From an uncultured Actinomycetes bacterium (GTDB lineage: Bacteria > Actinomycetota > Actinomycetes > S36-B12), in the NCBI GenBank assembly GCA_937876275.1, contig CALFIA010000174.1, positions 1 through 8,867 of the forward strand: a stretch of 8,867 nucleotides of DNA, given 5' to 3'. The position numbers were made by a program, and so were the translations under genes. Below the pieces are notes generated by a model, which saw nothing but the letters and a program-made list of their open reading frames with translations, searched no databases and had not been told where the DNA came from. Shown here one piece after another: positions 5,759 to 8,867 of the stretch (positions are counted from its first letter, which is position 1; each line of letters opens with the position of its first letter).

Positions 5759-5833
5759 TGGAGCCGCCTCGGGGATTTGAACCCCGGACCTACGCATTAC
5801 GAGTGCGTTGCTCTACCCCTGAGCTAAGGCGGC
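5759..5833 (-). tRNA. tRNA-Thr (anticodon CGU), CCA encoded
   Basis: The minus strand folds into a complete cloverleaf: acceptor GCCGCCT/AGGCGGC (7 bp), D stem GCTC/GAGC with loop AGGGGTA, anticodon stem ACGCA/TGCGT with loop CTCGTAA, variable loop AGGTC, T stem CGGGG/CCCCG with loop TTCAAAT, discriminator T, then CCA at 5761-5759. The anticodon CGT reads ACG, threonine. The body is 72 nt plus CCA. Parts of its 3' end recur at 5688-5704 and 4349-4363. Confidence 0.97.
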
Positions 5834-5838
5834 CTGCA

Positions 5839-5868
5839 CTCGGAGGGGCCATACGGCAGCCCCCCGAG
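5839..5868 (-). terminator. Strong hairpin between the exporter gene and tRNA-Thr
   Basis: CTCGG-A-GGGGC (5839-5849) pairs with GCCCCCCGAG (5859-5868), a 10-bp GC-rich stem with one bulged A and a 9-nt loop. It lies 36 nt beyond the exporter stop codon and before the tRNA, all on the minus strand. No T-run follows, as is common in actinobacterial terminators. Confidence 0.6.
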
Positions 5869-5904
5869 GGCTAGGGAATGCTACCCCAGTTACCTGGAGC
5901 TCAA

Positions 5905-7383
5905 TTAACCGACGTGAGCCATGGGGGCGTCGTTGGCAGCCATGTCGCTCTTGGTCATGTTGACCAGAGCGATCCACAGGACACCAGCGACGGCGAGGAT
6001 GATCGCACCCCAGAGGAAGCCGCGGTTGAATCCGGCCACCAAGGCGTCGGGAGTCGGGCCCTGCAGTTTGTTGTTGACGATGTAGGCAGTGGTGGCTGAG
6101 GCCGCGATGGTGTTGAGGAACGCGACACCGATGGCGCCACCGATCTGCTGGCTCGTGTTGAGCACTGCGGATGCCACGCCAGCGTCGTGATTTCCGACAG
6201 CGAATAGCGAGACAGCCGAAAGCGGAACGAACACCAGGCCCATGCCAAGGCTGATGATGATCAGCGAGGGCAGGATGTCGGATGCGTAGCTGCTCGTGGC
6301 CGTCATGCGCAGCAGCAAGAGCATGCCGATCACCGTGAGAACGAATCCACTTCCGGTGACCCAGCGCGGACCGAAGCGCGGCAGTAGCTGGCTCGCCACT
6401 CCCGCACTGATCACGATGCCTGCGGAGAACGGCAGGAAGAGGAGTCCGGACTTCAAGGGGCTGTAGCCGAGAACGCCCTGGAAGAAGTAGGTAAGGAAGA
6501 GGAACATCGCGAAGAGACCGATGCCGACGAAGAACGAGGCGAGATAGGCGCCACCGCGGTTGCGGTTCTTCAGGATCTTCATAGGGAGAAGCGGATGAGT
6601 CGACCTGCTCTCGATGAACAGGAAGATGATGAGCAGCAGAATTCCAAGACCCATGAAGGTCAAGGTCTGACTGCCTGTCCAGCCTTCAGCCGTCGCACGG
6701 GTAATGCCATAGACGAGCGACACCAGGCCCAAGGTTGCAGTGATAGCACCTGGAATGTCGTACTTGGTGTTGCCCATGGCACGCGACTCACGCACGAAGG
6801 GAATGGCCAGCAGAACCGCCACGATCGCAATGGGGATATTGACGAGCAGGGTCCAGTGCCATGAGGCGTACTCGGTGAGCAACCCACCGGCAATGAGGCC
6901 AATCGCGGCGCCACCGCCCGAAATCGCGCCGTAGACGCCGAAGGCTTTCGCGCGCTCCTTGGAATCGGTGAACGTGACTGAGATAAGGCTCAGCGCTGCG
7001 GGGGCAAGCAGGGCAGCGAAGAGACCCTGAAGGGCGCGTGCTGCGAAGAGCATGGTCTCGGTCTGCGAGATGCCGCCAAGGAAGGAAGCGAAGGCGAAGC
7101 CGATCAGGCCGATGATGAACATCTTCTTGCGGCCGGCGTAGTCGGCGATGCGGCCGCCGAGCAGGAGGAGGCCGCCGAAGGCGAGGGTGTACGCGGTGAT
7201 GACCCACTGGCGGTCGGCGTCGGTGATGCCCAAGTCGTTCTGCATCGAAGGGAGCGCAATGTTCACGATCGAGGCATCGAGCACGACCATCAGCTGGGCG
7301 ATGGCGATGACAACGAGCGCCCCCCAGCGCTTGGGGTCGGGGCGGACTGCCGAGGCAGAGGCGGGCGCGGCGGTGTCAGACAC
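5905..7383 (-). CDS. MFS multidrug exporter, DHA2 (EmrB/QacA) type, 14 TMS
   Basis: A 492-residue inner-membrane proton antiporter expected to export drugs or other small amphipathic compounds. The start GTG at 7383 has GGAG 5 nt upstream. Recognisable motifs are LDASIVNIALP in the first helix (motif D1), GRIADYAGRKKMF in the cytoplasmic loop 2-3 (motif A), and GAISGGGAAIGLIAGGLLTE (motif C, antiporter signature) in helix 5, followed by WHWTLLVNIPIA. Length and hydrophobic pattern fit 14 helices. The N-terminal 20 residues are Ala/Pro-rich and cytoplasmic. It follows the S33 peptidase gene by 39 bp on the same strand, so co-transcription is likely, with a hairpin after its stop. Substrate cannot be inferred, and no adjacent TetR or MarR regulator lies in the window. 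Confidence 0.93.
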   Translation of the reverse strand: MSDTAAPASASAVRPDPKRWGALVVIAIAQLMVVLDASIVNIALPSMQNDLGITDADRQWVITAYTLAFGGLLLLGGRIADYAGRKKMFIIGLIGFAFASFLGGISQTETMLFAARALQGLFAALLAPAALSLISVTFTDSKERAKAFGVYGAISGGGAAIGLIAGGLLTEYASWHWTLLVNIPIAIVAVLLAIPFVRESRAMGNTKYDIPGAITATLGLVSLVYGITRATAEGWTGSQTLTFMGLGILLLIIFLFIESRSTHPLLPMKILKNRNRGGAYLASFFVGIGLFAMFLFLTYFFQGVLGYSPLKSGLLFLPFSAGIVISAGVASQLLPRFGPRWVTGSGFVLTVIGMLLLLRMTATSSYASDILPSLIIISLGMGLVFVPLSAVSLFAVGNHDAGVASAVLNTSQQIGGAIGVAFLNTIAASATTAYIVNNKLQGPTPDALVAGFNRGFLWGAIILAVAGVLWIALVNMTKSDMAANDAPMAHVG

Positions 7384-7422
7384 AAGGGCTCCAGAATGTG
7401 AACGGTGTTGAGTTCTGCAACC

Positions 7423-8867
7423 TTAGCACGTTTGTTGAACAGGCAACTTTCCTGTCAGGAGGTAGGTGTCGACGTCGTGGTCGATGCAGGAGGAGCCTCG
7501 GCTGTACGCGGTGTGCTGGTGAGCATCCCAGGTGAGCAGGCCCGCGTTGTCGAGCTCCCCGGCCACCTGCTGCGCCCAGGCATACGGAGTCGCCGGATCG
7601 TGCGTGGTGCCGATTACGAGAATCGGGGCGGAGCCGGCCGCCGTGACCTGGGTGACAGGCGCCGCAGCTCCCGACGGTTCTGGCCACCCGGTGCATGCGA
7701 GCAGCCCCCAGGCCAGCGAAGGGCCAAAGGTAGGAGCGTCAGTCGACCATGTCGAAGCGAGATCGGCGACGTCGGCGGCCGTGCCGTTGAACGGCCGATC
7801 GACGCAGGTCACGGCGTAGAAAGCCTCGAGAGCATTGGTCGCGTAGTGGCCCTTGGCATCGCGGTCGGAGCGTTGATCCCAGAGTTTCAGGAGCTCATCC
7901 GGCTGGGCCTTCGTCACTGCTGAAGCGAGGGCGGGGATGAGAGCGTCGTAGTCACCTGGTGGGAAGTAGAGATACGAGAGAACGGAAGACTGCGCGAGCG
8001 CTTGGGTCAATTGCCGACCGTCGGTGCCCACGAGTGGCTTCGCTTCGAGCCCGGCGAACCACTGCTGAATTTGAGTGACAACCTCGTCAGCACTCCCCTG
8101 CCACGGGCAGGTATCGGAATCGGTGCATGCCTGCGCGAAGTTGTGCAGCTCCCCTTCAAGTGCGACGGCTTGCATGCGCGTTGTCTCTACCAAATCAGTG
8201 CTTGCGGGAAGTACGCCATCAAGTACCATGCGTCCGACGTTCTTCGGAAAGAGCTCGGCATAGACCGCGCCGAGATATGTGCCATAGGACTTGCCCAAGT
8301 AGTTGAACGCCGGGTCACCGACGACAGCACGCACGATGTCGAGATCTCGTGCGGCATCGGCGGTTCCCATATGACCGAAGAGCGGTGACTCAGATGCAGC
8401 GCAGCCTTGACGCAGGCCAGCACTCACTTCTTCGAGCTTCGTGACTTCCGCCGGGGTGTCGGGAGTGGAATCAGTGGCAACGAGTGCATCCTTCTGCTCG
8501 TCAGTCAGGCATTCGATAGGCGAGCTATGCGCAACACCACGCGGGTCAACGCCGATCAAGTCGAAGTGCTGGAGCACATCAGTGCTCACGACCGCTTCAG
8601 CGTATTTCGCATAGTCAAAGGCACTGCCGCCTGGGCCGCCTGGATTCACGAACAACGAGCCCAGGTCACCATCACCTGTACTGACTCGCGACACATCGAG
8701 ATCAATCGTGGCGCCGGTCGGATTCGAGTAATCGACAGGAACCTTGACCGTCATGCAATCGGCATTGCCGCAGTTGTGCCATGTCGCCGGCTGTTCGTAG
8801 AACGAAGTGAGATCAGGTGGCGGCGTCGGCATGACTGAGGGCTGAACCGGGGTGACAACCGGGGAAT
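7423..8867 (-). CDS. Secreted alpha/beta-hydrolase peptidase S33 (tripeptidyl aminopeptidase-like), N-terminus cut
   Basis: An exopeptidase of the TAP/SlpD/SlpE family expected to release short peptides from protein N-termini outside the cell. Numbering from the visible ATG at 8832 (469 residues): NPGGPGGS near residue 67 is the oxyanion motif, GKSYG has nucleophile Ser182, Asp412 lies in THDPATP and His440 in HQHTAY, completing the triad, and the C-terminal region matches the TAP-like module. Paired Cys in WHNCGNADC near the start are typical of secreted members. The frame stays open to position 8867 with residues reading SPVVTPVQPSV, a Pro-rich linker, so the true start and a signal peptide or lipobox probably lie beyond the window. 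The stop is 39 bp before the exporter gene. Peptidase preference is not shown by sequence. Confidence 0.9.
   Translation of the reverse strand, partial: SPVVTPVQPSVMPTPPPDLTSFYEQPATWHNCGNADCMTVKVPVDYSNPTGATIDLDVSRVSTGDGDLGSLFVNPGGPGGSAFDYAKYAEAVVSTDVLQHFDLIGVDPRGVAHSSPIECLTDEQKDALVATDSTPDTPAEVTKLEEVSAGLRQGCAASESPLFGHMGTADAARDLDIVRAVVGDPAFNYLGKSYGTYLGAVYAELFPKNVGRMVLDGVLPASTDLVETTRMQAVALEGELHNFAQACTDSDTCPWQGSADEVVTQIQQWFAGLEAKPLVGTDGRQLTQALAQSSVLSYLYFPPGDYDALIPALASAVTKAQPDELLKLWDQRSDRDAKGHYATNALEAFYAVTCVDRPFNGTAADVADLASTWSTDAPTFGPSLAWGLLACTGWPEPSGAAAPVTQVTAAGSAPILVIGTTHDPATPYAWAQQVAGELDNAGLLTWDAHQHTAYSRGSSCIDHDVDTYLLTGKLPVQQTC

Noticed and set aside
5905..7383. Several plus-strand open frames opposite the exporter gene
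   Set aside because: They lack ribosome binding sites and domain content; the minus-strand frame has full MFS motifs over its whole length.

Overview
The window looks like a chromosomal segment of a high-GC Gram-positive actinobacterium, most likely from the Micrococcales and possibly Microbacteriaceae. The clues are frequent GTG/TTG starts, Ser/Thr/Pro-linked cellulase and CBM2 modules, an S33 (TAP/SlpD-type) peptidase and a GC-rich base composition. The genus cannot be read from this stretch.

Layout. (1) Positions 1-878, minus strand: a MIP-family aquaporin, nearly complete, with its C-terminus running off the left edge. (2) Positions 879-1156: a divergent promoter region with a 12-bp palindrome, a GGG-N4-CCCTAAT dyad, two AGCGGGAA boxes 32 bp apart, and a 12-codon leader ORF that overlaps the cellulase start by ATGA. 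(3) Positions 1157-3199, plus strand: a secreted GH5 cellulase, probably subfamily 1, with two CBM2-like modules, followed by a terminator-like hairpin. (4) Positions 3296-4348, plus strand: a GNAT-type acetyltransferase with an uncharacterised C-terminal half. (5) Positions 4407-5471, minus strand: a secreted protein with six tandem 42-residue Asp-box-like repeats, likely a beta-propeller, plus a C-terminal two-cysteine domain. (6) Positions 5572-5591: a perfect dyad matching the one upstream of the cellulase. (7) Positions 5759-5833, minus strand: tRNA-Thr(CGU) with encoded CCA. (8) Positions 5905-7383, minus strand: a DHA2-type drug/peptide exporter. (9) Positions 7423-8867, minus strand: a secreted S33 peptidase whose N-terminus runs off the right edge. 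It probably shares an operon with the exporter.

The most unusual part is 4349-5833. A 54-bp sequence occurs twice (4349-4402 and 5690-5743, two mismatches) and brackets the propeller gene. Each copy begins with the 3' end of the nearby tRNA-Thr gene; the right copy shares 17 exact bases with it, including the CCA. Just inside the right copy lies a 21-codon remnant resembling the C-terminus of the propeller protein. This is the pattern expected of cassette insertion at a tRNA 3' end, although no integrase is visible. An alternative is that the repeat is a transcription terminator reused after two minus-strand units (the propeller gene and the tRNA).

The likely functional theme is extracellular work: a cellulose-binding cellulase and a secreted propeller protein may be co-regulated through the shared dyad. 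The peptidase/exporter pair and the aquaporin appear to be ordinary neighbours.
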